Positions 8,095-15,821 of a stretch of DNA of 64,000 bases are shown piece by piece. The stretch is from NCBI GenBank assembly GCA_964561605.1, contig CAZLQD010000029.1:62001-126000 (forward strand). Reading direction: 5' to 3'. A model generated the notes under the pieces. That model did not search any database, was not told the origin of the DNA, and was given only the letters and a program-made list of their open reading frames with translations. A program made the translations under genes and the position numbers. The stretch is from JALUZX01 sp964561605 (GTDB lineage: Bacteria > Planctomycetota > UBA1135 > JALUZX01). The first letter of the stretch is position 1. Each line of letters starts with the position of its first letter.

Positions 8095-9837
8095 ATGAAA
8101 GGAAAGCCTTTCCGTCCGCTCGCCCTGGCCTGGCTCCTCTTCGCCGGCGTCTCTTCAGCGGGTGCGCAGTTTCCCGCCCTAATCAAGGACGTGAACCGGA
8201 ATCCCGTTGCGGCGAAGCCGTCCAACCCCGATCACCTGGTGGACCTCTTCGGCGTCACTTTGTTCACCGCCGACGACGGGATCCACGGGAAGGAATTGTG
8301 GAAGACCGACGGCCTGCCCTCCCATACCTGCATGGTGAAGGATATCCAGCCCGGGCGGGCCTCCTCCAGGATCTCGGGGGGCGCCTTGTCCGGAGGGGTC
8401 CTCCTGTTCACCGCCGACGACGGGGTCCACGGCGCCGAGCTCTGGCGGACCGACGGAACCGCCCAGGGAACGGCGATGGTCCTGGACATCGTCAAGGGGA
8501 AGGGGTCTTCCTCTCCTGCGGATTTCTTGTCTCTGGGGCGGACGGTCTTCTTCACGGCCGACGACGGGATCCACGGAAGGGAACTCTGGAAGACCGACGG
8601 CACGGCGGCGGGGACCCGGATGGTGAAGGACATCTGGTCCGGAAGCGGGAGTTCCACCGTAACGGGCATGGTCCGTCTGGGCGGGCTTGTCTATTTCGAC
8701 GCCTACGACGGGATCCACGGGTTCGAGCTCTGGAGGTCCGACGGCACGGCGGCGGGAACCCGGATGGTGAAGGACATCTACCCGGGCATCTTCAGTTCCA
8801 ATCCGGGGCAACTGACCGCTCTCGGGGAGACCCTCTTCTTCTCCGCCTCCGACGGAGTCCACGGGTGGGAGCTCTGGAAGACCGACGGCACGGCGGCGGG
8901 GACCCGGATGGTGAAGGACCTCTGGCCCGGAGTCCACGGGGCCGCACCCTCGGACATGACGGCCTTCGATGGGCGGGTCTTCTTCAGCGCCTATGAGCCC
9001 CTCCACGGGAGGGAACTCTGGATGTCCGACGGCACGGCCGGCGGAACGGTCCTTGTGAAAGACATCCTTCCCGGCACGGGGTCTTCCCTCCCCTCGGAAC
9101 TTACGCCCCAGTGGGACACTCTCTATTTCACCGCCGACGACGGGGTTCACGGGAGGGAACTCTGGAAGTCCGGTGGAAGGGGGGGAAACACCCTCCTCGT
9201 GCGGGACCTGCGACCCGGTCCCGGAGGGTCGGCGCCTTGGGACCTGACTCCCGTGGGGACGAGGTTCCTCTACTTCTCCGCCGACGACGGGAGCCACGGA
9301 GTCGAGCCCTGGAAGACCGACGGGACCTCCAAGGGGACGGCCCAACTGGGAGACATCAACCCCTCAGGGTCTTCCCATCCGGGCGGATTCACCCCCTCCT
9401 TCGGAAGGGTGATCTTCCGGGCCGACGACGGCCGGCACGGCATGGAGATCTGGGGGATCTACACGGGAGCCCAGGCCAGGATCTTCGGACCGGGGTGGGC
9501 CGGAGGGGCCGTTCCCCCCCTCTTGTCCGCTTCGGACCCCGTCCTGGGGGGATCCATGGAGGTCAGGCTCGCGGGCCTGGACCCGAACCGGGCCGGGATC
9601 CTTCTTTTCGGATTTCCTTCCAGCCCGGCATCCTTCGGGGGGGAAGCCCTCTTCTTCCTGGACAGGGGAAAGTTCTTTCTTCCCGTGGTATACGTCAAGG
9701 GAATGAAGATCCCGATCCCCAACGGACCGGGGCTCAACTGGGTCTCCCTGGCTGTCCAGGGCTTCGCCGCCCCTTCCAAGACCTCGCCCCTGGGCGTCGA
9801 TTTCGCCGGCCCGGTCTACCTGTTCCTCTCCCATTGA
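8095..9837 (+). CDS. Secreted ELWxxDGT repeat protein
   Basis: The start at ATG 8095 gives a classic signal peptide (MKGKPFRPLALAWLLFAGVS, cleavage likely after SAGAQ) and a 580-residue product. An in-frame ATG at 8047 has a better ribosome site and would add 16 residues, so the start is uncertain. The body consists of eight full repeats plus one decayed ninth, each with the pattern DDGxHGxELWKTDGTxxGT then MVKDIxPG. The family (ELWxxDGT repeat) is known from secreted or surface proteins and its repeats are expected to form a beta-propeller-like fold. The last ~120 residues are a separate beta-rich domain. Function is unknown; it is likely extracytoplasmic. Confidence 0.88.
   Translation: MKGKPFRPLALAWLLFAGVSSAGAQFPALIKDVNRNPVAAKPSNPDHLVDLFGVTLFTADDGIHGKELWKTDGLPSHTCMVKDIQPGRASSRISGGALSGGVLLFTADDGVHGAELWRTDGTAQGTAMVLDIVKGKGSSSPADFLSLGRTVFFTADDGIHGRELWKTDGTAAGTRMVKDIWSGSGSSTVTGMVRLGGLVYFDAYDGIHGFELWRSDGTAAGTRMVKDIYPGIFSSNPGQLTALGETLFFSASDGVHGWELWKTDGTAAGTRMVKDLWPGVHGAAPSDMTAFDGRVFFSAYEPLHGRELWMSDGTAGGTVLVKDILPGTGSSLPSELTPQWDTLYFTADDGVHGRELWKSGGRGGNTLLVRDLRPGPGGSAPWDLTPVGTRFLYFSADDGSHGVEPWKTDGTSKGTAQLGDINPSGSSHPGGFTPSFGRVIFRADDGRHGMEIWGIYTGAQARIFGPGWAGGAVPPLLSASDPVLGGSMEVRLAGLDPNRAGILLFGFPSSPASFGGEALFFLDRGKFFLPVVYVKGMKIPIPNGPGLNWVSLAVQGFAAPSKTSPLGVDFAGPVYLFLSH
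8272..9465 (+). repeat. Tandem 144-bp coding repeat (ELWxxDGT units)
   Basis: Units begin at 8272, 8416, 8560, 8704, 8848, 8992, 9136, 9283 and 9424. The spacing is exactly 144 bases for six consecutive steps, then 147 and 141. Units 3 to 5 are nearly identical in protein sequence (TDGTAAGTRMVKD), which suggests recent internal duplication or gene conversion. Units 7 to 9 are progressively degenerate. Confidence 0.9.
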
Positions 9838-9845
9838 GGCGGGAA

Positions 9846-9877
9846 GGGGCGGCCCCCTCCGCCGGGGGGGGCGCCCC
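9846..9877. terminator. GC-rich hairpin between convergent genes
   Basis: GGGGCG at 9846-9851 pairs with CGCCCC at 9872-9877, and CCCCC at 9853-9857 pairs with GGGGG at 9867-9871, with one bulged base. It sits between the converging ELWxxDGT gene and rho. No T run follows on either strand, so termination is an inference. Confidence 0.4.
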
Positions 9878-9900
9878 GAAACCGCGGGGAGCGCGGCGGT

Positions 9901-11409
9901 TCAGCGTTTTCCGCCCAGGGAGACCAGGAACTCCGCGTTGTTTTCGGTTTTACGCATTTTTTCCACGAGGAGCTCCATGGCCTCGGCGGGGTTCATCTCG
10001 GAGAGAACCTTGCGCAGAACGTAGACGCGCCTGAGTTCCTCGGGGGAGAGGAGCAGGTCCTCTTTGCGGGTTCCCGAGCGGCTGATGTCGATGGCGGGCC
10101 AGATCCGGCGGTCCGCCAGGGCCCGGTCCAAGTGCAGCTCCATGTTCCCCGTGCCCTTGAACTCCTCGAAGATCACCTCGTCCATCCGGGAGCCCGTCTC
10201 GATCAGGGCCGTGGCGATGATCGTGAGGGAGCCTCCCTGCTCCACCTTCCTGGCCGCCCCGAAGAAACGCTTGGGCTTCTGGAGGGCCGAGGCGTCCACG
10301 CCGCCCGAGAGGATCCTGCCCGAGTGGGGGGCCTCGGTGTTGTAGGCCCGGGAGAGCCGGGTGATGGAATCGAGGAGGATCACGACGTCCTTGCCGTATT
10401 CCACCATCCGCTTGGCCTTCTCCAGGACCATCTCCGCCACCTGGATGTGCCGGGATGCCGGCTCGTCGAAGGTGGAGGAAACCACCTCCCTGCGCTCGGA
10501 GAGGATGGACCGCTTGAAGTCGGTGACCTCCTCGGGCCGCTCGTCGATGAGAAGGACGATCACGTATGCGTCGGGCTGGTTGGTCAGGATGGAGTTGGCC
10601 ATCTTCTGGAGGATGATGGTCTTCCCCGTCCGGGGAGGCGCCACGATGAGCCCCCTCTGCCCCTTCCCCACGGGAGTGATCAGGTCCAGGATGCGCATCT
10701 CGATGTTGTCCCTGGTGGTCTCCATGAGGATGCGCTCGTTGGGGAAGATGGGGGTGAGCTCGTCGAAGGGAACCTTGTCGTAGATGGCCTCGGGAGCCTC
10801 GTAGTTGATGGCCTCCACCTTGAGGATGGCGAAGTACTTCTCCCCTTCCTTGGGCGGCCGGACCTGGCCCTGCACCACGTGGCCCGTTCTGAGGCCGAAG
10901 CGGCGGATCTGGGAGGGGGAGACGTAGATGTCGTCCGGGCCGGGAAGATAGTTGGCCTCGGGGGAGCGGAGGAAGCCGAATCCGTCGGGCAGGATCTCCA
11001 GGACTCCTTCGCCCCATGCCATGCCGGTCCGCTTCACCCGCTCCTTCATGATCCGGAAGATCAGGTCCTGCTTCTTCAGGCCGGAGACTTCGTGGATCTT
11101 CTCTTCCCGGGCCAGTTCCAGGAGCTCCTGGACGGTCATCTTCTGGAGGGCGCTGATCTGCTGCTCGCCCTTCTTGATCTCTTCGTACTTGGCGTTCAGG
11201 GCCTCCTCCTGGGGTGAGGGGCGGGATTCTTCCTCTTCCCTCCCTTCTTCCTCGAGGTCCTCCTCTTCCCCGTGGTCCTCCTCCCCTTCTTCCAGGTCCT
11301 CCTCCTCCAGGTCTTCCTCCCTGGGTTCTTCCTCCTCTTCAGGGTCCAGCCGGAACCCTTCGGGGACTTGTTCTTCCCGCTCTTCCTGGGACTTCTTCTT
11401 CCTGGGCAT
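9901..11409 (-). CDS. rho: Transcription termination factor Rho
   Basis: This 502-residue product is Rho, the hexameric RNA-dependent ATPase that ends transcription. After an N-terminal, almost entirely Glu/Asp segment (about residues 20-65), the Rho_N helical domain starts near MTVQELLELAREEKIHEVSG. The RNA-binding cold-shock-like domain follows (GFGFLRSPEANYLPGPDDIY). The ATPase domain has Walker A APPRTGKT near residue 255, Walker B VVILLDSITRLSRAYN and the conserved SGGVD loop. E. coli Rho is about 419 residues; the extra length is mainly the acidic extension. The start is the only suitable ATG before the acidic run. Confidence 0.97.
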   Translation of the reverse strand: MPRKKKSQEEREEQVPEGFRLDPEEEEEPREEDLEEEDLEEGEEDHGEEEDLEEEGREEEESRPSPQEEALNAKYEEIKKGEQQISALQKMTVQELLELAREEKIHEVSGLKKQDLIFRIMKERVKRTGMAWGEGVLEILPDGFGFLRSPEANYLPGPDDIYVSPSQIRRFGLRTGHVVQGQVRPPKEGEKYFAILKVEAINYEAPEAIYDKVPFDELTPIFPNERILMETTRDNIEMRILDLITPVGKGQRGLIVAPPRTGKTIILQKMANSILTNQPDAYVIVLLIDERPEEVTDFKRSILSERREVVSSTFDEPASRHIQVAEMVLEKAKRMVEYGKDVVILLDSITRLSRAYNTEAPHSGRILSGGVDASALQKPKRFFGAARKVEQGGSLTIIATALIETGSRMDEVIFEEFKGTGNMELHLDRALADRRIWPAIDISRSGTRKEDLLLSPEELRRVYVLRKVLSEMNPAEAMELLVEKMRKTENNAEFLVSLGGKR

Positions 11410-11567
11410 GGCTCAGCTCCGGTGCGATCTGTGGTCAGAATGGGTGAAACCGCAGGGAAGACTCCCTCCTCCCGTGGAAAGAGGGCCACGGTCCCCCCGG
11501 AAGGGGCGGGTTCGTGGCGTCTGGGGAGATGGGCAGGCGGAAGGCCCGGTCCTTTTCGGCGTAGGAT

Positions 11568-12197
11568 TCAGGCCCGCCAGCACCCGAGGAGGTCGAGAAT
11601 CTGCCTGCGAGTCTCTTCGAGGGTACCGCTATTCAAGAGGATATAGTCCGCCCTCCCCCTCTTTGTTTCCAGGGGCAACTGGGTTTTTTCCCTTCTCTTC
11701 CTCTCGCCGGGCTCCCAGCCCCTCTGAAGTGTCCGCCGCTCCCGTTCTTCCTCGGGGACCTCCAGGAAGACCAGGTGGTCGCATTCCCGGTCCAGCCCCG
11801 TCTCCAGGAGGAGGGGGACGTCCAGGATCACGATTCCTGGCTCCCGCCGGAGCTCCGCCAGGCGGCCCTCGAGCCAGGCCAGGACCTGGGGATGGACGAG
11901 GGACTCCAGGGTCCTCCTGGCCTCCTCGGACCGGAACACCTTGTCCGCCAGGACCTTGCGGTCGATCTTTCCCTCCGGGTCCAGAAGGCCCGGCCCCAGG
12001 AGTTCCTCCACCTTCCGGGCCACTTCGGGACGTTCCAGGACCTCCCGGGCCGCCTGGTCGGCGTCCAGGACCCGGGCGCCCTCTTCCTGGAAGAGGCGGG
12101 CCACGGTGCTCTTCCCCGAGCCCACTCCTCCCAAAAGCCCGATCACGAGGGCTCGGGAGGGGGCTTTCCGGGGCGGACGGCCGGTTCCTGGGTTCAC
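11568..12197 (-). CDS. coaE: Dephospho-CoA kinase
   Basis: CoaE phosphorylates dephospho-CoA in the last step of coenzyme A synthesis. The P-loop GLLGGVGSGKST, the DADQ motif (VLDADQAAREVLE) and the VHP-Q segment (LESLVHPQVLAWLEGRL) are typical. The frame is open from 12236. The GTG at 12197 is chosen because AGGGAGG lies just upstream of it; a GTG at 12146, directly before the P-loop strand, would give a minimal form. The chosen product is 209 residues, normal for the family. The gene lies 158 bases upstream of rho on the same strand and may be co-transcribed. Confidence 0.92.
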   Translation of the reverse strand: MNPGTGRPPRKAPSRALVIGLLGGVGSGKSTVARLFQEEGARVLDADQAAREVLERPEVARKVEELLGPGLLDPEGKIDRKVLADKVFRSEEARRTLESLVHPQVLAWLEGRLAELRREPGIVILDVPLLLETGLDRECDHLVFLEVPEEERERRTLQRGWEPGERKRREKTQLPLETKRGRADYILLNSGTLEETRRQILDLLGCWRA

Positions 12198-12285
12198 TGG
12201 GCCTCCCTGGGGCGAAACTTCCGGGAACGGGCCCACTTTAGCTGAAAGACCGGCTTCTTTCCCGGGGGGACGGGCCAGATGTTCC

Positions 12286-12315
12286 TTGACCCCTCTCCCG
12301 GGAGGCGGCTAGACT
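12286..12315 (+). promoter_or_regulatory. Sigma-70-like promoter
   Basis: TTGACC at 12286-12291 and TAGACT at 12310-12315 are separated by 18 bases. They lie about 130 bases upstream of the ATG at 12444, in the divergent gap next to coaE. This is read by eye and unscored. Confidence 0.45.
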
Positions 12316-12443
12316 CATCGTTCCGTGTCTTCCGTTTGCCCTTGGACCGGGGGGGTGCCAGGAGTGTGGCTCCGCCGGGGGCAGGTAACCAGATTGGGTC
12401 CCATGGGGCGGCGCTCCAGGGCCGTGAGATCAGGAGTTGCAGC

Positions 12444-13664
12444 ATGATCAGGCGCTCGCGCGGGATTGCGCACATCAACATCATGTGGTTCATCGTGATG
12501 GTGATCCTTTTCCTGGGGGGTGTGGGCTTCGCCTATATCCAGATGCAGGAAGTGGCCCGCCTGACCGAGGAAAATATCCAGCTCCAGGGGAAGGCCCAGA
12601 AGGCGGAGCAGAAGCTCCAGGCGGCCTACGACCAGACCGTGAAGATCAGCGAACCCGTCGGGTTCAGGGCCAGCGGCCCCGGCGCCTTCACCCAGCCCGA
12701 CCTGGTCCGCCAGAAGGTGAAGGAACTCCGGGACCTGGTGGGGGCCGGCCCCTCGGTGAAGACCCTCCAGGAGATCCTCCCCAAGATGGTCAACCTGATT
12801 GCGGCCCAGAAGAACCGGATCAAAGAGCTCGAGACGGCCGTGGCCGCCGCCGAGGCCGCCCGGGACAAGGCCCGCCAGGCCCGCCAGGCCGTGGAGCAGA
12901 AGTTGAACCAGGAGATCGCCCGGCTCCGGGCCGAGAAGACCGACATCGAGAGCAACCTGCGCAACCAGATCAAGACCAAGGACGACTCCGTGGCCTCCCT
13001 CCGGGCCGACGTCCGCAAGAAGAGCGCCGAATATGCCAAGGCCAAGGAAGCCTGGGCACAGGAACGGGCCAAGCTCAAGCAGGAGGCCGAGCAACTCCGG
13101 ATCCGCAACGAGAGGGCCCGGGACAAGCTGGCCCTCATCGGGAACCCCGACAAGATCGACGGCAAGATCATCTCCACCTCCGTCGAGCTGAACCGGGCCT
13201 TCATCAACCTGGGCCGCAAGCAGATGGTCCGGCCGGGCATGACCTTCGAGGTCCTGGAGCCCCGGGGCAACACCTACGTCCACAAGGCCTGGGCCAAGGT
13301 CCTGACCGTGGACAACGAGACCTCCGAGGTGGCCATCCACGACCTGGTGGATCCCTACGATCCCGTGGCCAAGGGCGACGTGATCCGCAACCAGCTCTAC
13401 GATCCGGACGTCCGGTTCAACTTCGTCCTTCTGGGCCGCTTCGTCGATCCCCTCACCAAGGGGACCATCAAGCGTATCCTCGAGGAGATGGGGAACACCG
13501 TGTCCGATCACGTGACAGCCGAGACGGACTACGTCATCCTGGGCAGGCAGCCCATCGGCGAGAACGCCACTCCTCTGGAACAGACCCCGGATTATGCCAA
13601 GGCGATGCAACTGAGCATCAACGTGGTGCCCCTCAAGAAGATCCGGCCCTACCTCCAGCTTTGA
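12444..13664 (+). CDS. Membrane-anchored coiled-coil protein with BRCT-like C-terminus
   Basis: The start chosen is ATG 12444 (GGAG at 12433-12436). The 406-residue product has a short basic N-terminus, one transmembrane helix (about residues 13-33, IMWFIVMVILFLGGVGFAYI) and a long coiled coil (about 35-240, rich in Ala, Glu, Lys and Gln). A small beta domain follows (KIISTSVELNRAFINLGRKQ, then VRPGMTFEVL). The last ~85 residues read like a BRCT fold: FNFVLLGRFVD, a helix ending in EEMGNTVSD, TDYVILG, then AKAMQLSINVVPLKKIRPYL. BRCT domains usually bind phosphopeptides or DNA ends in repair proteins, so a membrane-tethered one is unexpected. The general shape recalls MreC, but the MreC domains are not evident. 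Function is unknown. Confidence 0.7.
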   Translation: MIRRSRGIAHINIMWFIVMVILFLGGVGFAYIQMQEVARLTEENIQLQGKAQKAEQKLQAAYDQTVKISEPVGFRASGPGAFTQPDLVRQKVKELRDLVGAGPSVKTLQEILPKMVNLIAAQKNRIKELETAVAAAEAARDKARQARQAVEQKLNQEIARLRAEKTDIESNLRNQIKTKDDSVASLRADVRKKSAEYAKAKEAWAQERAKLKQEAEQLRIRNERARDKLALIGNPDKIDGKIISTSVELNRAFINLGRKQMVRPGMTFEVLEPRGNTYVHKAWAKVLTVDNETSEVAIHDLVDPYDPVAKGDVIRNQLYDPDVRFNFVLLGRFVDPLTKGTIKRILEEMGNTVSDHVTAETDYVILGRQPIGENATPLEQTPDYAKAMQLSINVVPLKKIRPYLQL

Positions 13665-13690
13665 CCGGCTCTTCTCTTTGAAGGACCGAT

Positions 13691-13743
13691 CCCGGCCGTC
13701 CAAGCCGCCCCTGAGACCGGGGGATCGAGGCTGGACGGCCGGG
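13691..13743. terminator. Long inverted repeat, probable terminator or structured leader
   Basis: CCCGGCCGTCCA at 13691-13702 is perfectly complementary to 13732-13743. Three more pairs are possible after one bulged A, and an inner CCCC/GGGG stem sits in the loop. It lies 26 bases after the stop of the coiled-coil gene and 52 bases before tatC. No T run follows. Confidence 0.5.
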
Positions 13744-13795
13744 CGCGTATGGGCCCTTGGTTTCCGCCCCGGAAGGGCGGGGAGCGGGAAGGACC

Positions 13796-14770
13796 ATGGG
13801 GGACGAGGAGATCGAAGAGGAACGAAAACACATGAAGAAGATGACCCTGGCGCAGCACCTGGAGGAGCTGCGTTACAGGATCATCGTATCTCTCGTCGCC
13901 ACGGTGCTGGGATCCACGGCCTTCCTGGTGAGCGGGTCCCTTCCCCTCAAGATCGCCATGAATCCCTATCTCCGTACCTGGTCCTGGCTGGCCGGGGACT
14001 GGATGGAGAAGCTGGAAGAGGGGCACAGGAAGGGCACCCTCCCGCCTTCCCAGGAGGAGGTCTACCAGTGGGTCTTCGGGAAGGAGGATCCCGGCACCAG
14101 GACCCGCAAGGGGGGGCACAGGGAGGAGATCCTGGCCGGCAAGGTGAGCGACGGGATCATGAAGGCCAAGGGCTTCCTCTACCCCCGCAGGCTCGCCCAG
14201 TTGGGGCCCATCGAGTACATCGTGGCCTGGATGAAGGTGGCCCTCATCTTCGGGTTGATCCTTGCCTCGCCCGTGGTCTTCCACCAGATGTGGAAGTTCG
14301 TCGGGGCGGGGCTCTACAAGAAGGAGAAACGGGTGGTGATGAGCTACCTCCCCTTCACGGTGGGGCTCTTCCTCGCCGGGGCGTCTTTCGCCTTCTTCTT
14401 CATGATCCCCTACGCCCTCTACTTCCTGGCCCGTTTCTCCGACCCCGAACTCGTGAACCAGACCTACACGATAAAAGCGTATTTCAGCTTCTTCTTCACC
14501 GTCACCCTGGCCATGTCCCTGGTCTTCCAGCTTCCCATCCTCATGCTGGGCGTGGCCAAGGTCGGGATCATGAGCGCCTCTTCCATGGCGAAGAAGCGCA
14601 AGGCCTTCATCCTGGGGGCCTTCATCTTCGGGGCCGTCATGACCCCGCCCGATCCCTTCACCCAGATCTTCATGGCCGTCCCCATCGTCCTGTTGTTCGA
14701 AATCGGCCTGTTCCTGGCAAGGCGCGTGGAGAAGAAGAGGAAAGAAGAACCGCAAGGAGCACCGGCATGA
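13796..14770 (+). CDS. tatC: Sec-independent protein translocase TatC
   Basis: TatC is the signal-recognising membrane core of the twin-arginine exporter. The start ATG 13796 leads into MTLAQHLEELRYRIIVSLVA, the conserved TatC N-terminus with its HLEELR motif. Later hallmarks include ASPVVFHQMWKFVGAGLYKKEK and a series of helices giving six membrane spans in total. The 324-residue product is longer than the usual ~250. The excess lies in the first periplasmic loop, about residues 52-136, which carries an insertion of some 50-60 charged residues. tatA/tatB are not in the window. The stop overlaps the next start (ATGA). Confidence 0.93.
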   Translation: MGDEEIEEERKHMKKMTLAQHLEELRYRIIVSLVATVLGSTAFLVSGSLPLKIAMNPYLRTWSWLAGDWMEKLEEGHRKGTLPPSQEEVYQWVFGKEDPGTRTRKGGHREEILAGKVSDGIMKAKGFLYPRRLAQLGPIEYIVAWMKVALIFGLILASPVVFHQMWKFVGAGLYKKEKRVVMSYLPFTVGLFLAGASFAFFFMIPYALYFLARFSDPELVNQTYTIKAYFSFFFTVTLAMSLVFQLPILMLGVAKVGIMSASSMAKKRKAFILGAFIFGAVMTPPDPFTQIFMAVPIVLLFEIGLFLARRVEKKRKEEPQGAPA

Positions 14771-15810
14771 GAATCGGACTGGTCGGCTGGCCCGGTTCGG
14801 GGATGACCACCCTGTTCCGGGCCCTGGGGGGAAAGGCCCAGCCCGGTCACAAGGGAGGAACACGGGCGGAGTCCTGGCCCCTGGTGAGCGTGGATGTTCC
14901 CGATCCCCGCCTGGAGTGGCTCCGGGACCTCTGGAAACCCAAGAAGTTCACCCCCGCCAGGCTGGAGTTCGTCGACTTTCCCGGGATTCCCCCGGCCAGG
15001 GAGAAGGGCCGGGGAGAGTTGATGCACGCCCTCAGGGACACGGACGGACTGGTCCTCGTGGCCCGCGCCTTCCGCGATCCTTCCTATCCCTACGAGCGGC
15101 CCGAGCCGGACCCGGCGGGGGACCTGGCCTCCCTCAAGTCGGAGTTGCTCTTCGGAGACTATGCCGCCGTGGAGGCCCGGATCGAGAAACTCCGGGAGAG
15201 GCTCAAGAAGCCTTCCAAGACCAGGGAGGCCGAGGAGAAGGAACTCCGCCTCCTGGAGCGTTGCCTTCCCGTCCTCGAGGAGGGAAGGCCCCTGAGGGAA
15301 GTGGAGATGTCCGCCTCGGAGCGGGCCCTCCTCTCGGGATTCCGCTTCGCTTCGGAGAAACCCATGATCGAGATCGTCAACGTCTCCGAGGAGAGCCTGG
15401 GGGAGGACCTTCCGGCCAACGCCTGCTGCGCCCTCCTGGAGGCGGAGATCGCCGAGCTCTCACAGGAGGAGCGCCGGGCCTTCCTGAAGGACTACGGGAT
15501 CGGCGAGCCCTTCCGGGACAGGCTCGTCCGGATGTGCTACGAGGCCCTGGGCCTCCGTTCCTTTTTCACCATGGGCGAGGACGAAGTCCGGGCCTGGACC
15601 ATCCGGGCCGGCGACGATGCGGTCACGGCGGCGGGGAAGATCCACTCCGACCTGGCCAGGGGGTTCATCCGGGCAGAGGTGGCGGCCTGGGAGGACCTCC
15701 ACGGGGCGGGCGGCGTCCGGGAAGCCAAGGCCCGGGGTGTCTTCCGGGTCGAGGGACGCGATTACGAGGTGAAGGACGGGGACATCTTGAACATCCGGTT
15801 CAGCGTCTGA
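14767..15810 (+). CDS. YchF/Obg-like GTPase-family protein with degenerate P-loop
   Basis: This 347-residue protein follows the YchF plan: G domain, helical coiled-coil insert (about residues 130-180, KLRERLKKPSKTREAEEKEL) and a C-terminal TGS-like domain (FFTMGEDEVRAWTIRAGDDA ... YEVKDGDILNIRF). YchF is a ribosome-associated ATPase with P-loop GxPNVGKS. Here the loop reads GWPGSGMTTLF, so the Walker A lysine is Met13. The G3 position reads VDFPGI and the NxxE motif is present as NVSE. Binding or hydrolysis may be lost, or this may be a divergent paralog with a true ychF elsewhere. It overlaps tatC by four bases and cinA starts 11 bases downstream. Confidence 0.8.
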   Translation: MRIGLVGWPGSGMTTLFRALGGKAQPGHKGGTRAESWPLVSVDVPDPRLEWLRDLWKPKKFTPARLEFVDFPGIPPAREKGRGELMHALRDTDGLVLVARAFRDPSYPYERPEPDPAGDLASLKSELLFGDYAAVEARIEKLRERLKKPSKTREAEEKELRLLERCLPVLEEGRPLREVEMSASERALLSGFRFASEKPMIEIVNVSEESLGEDLPANACCALLEAEIAELSQEERRAFLKDYGIGEPFRDRLVRMCYEALGLRSFFTMGEDEVRAWTIRAGDDAVTAAGKIHSDLARGFIRAEVAAWEDLHGAGGVREAKARGVFRVEGRDYEVKDGDILNIRFSV

Positions 15811-15821
15811 GGAGGACCGCC

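Noticed and set aside
8179..9345. Minus-strand frame with regular internal repeats
   Set aside because: The periodicity is only the reflection of the ELWxxDGT repeats on the plus strand.
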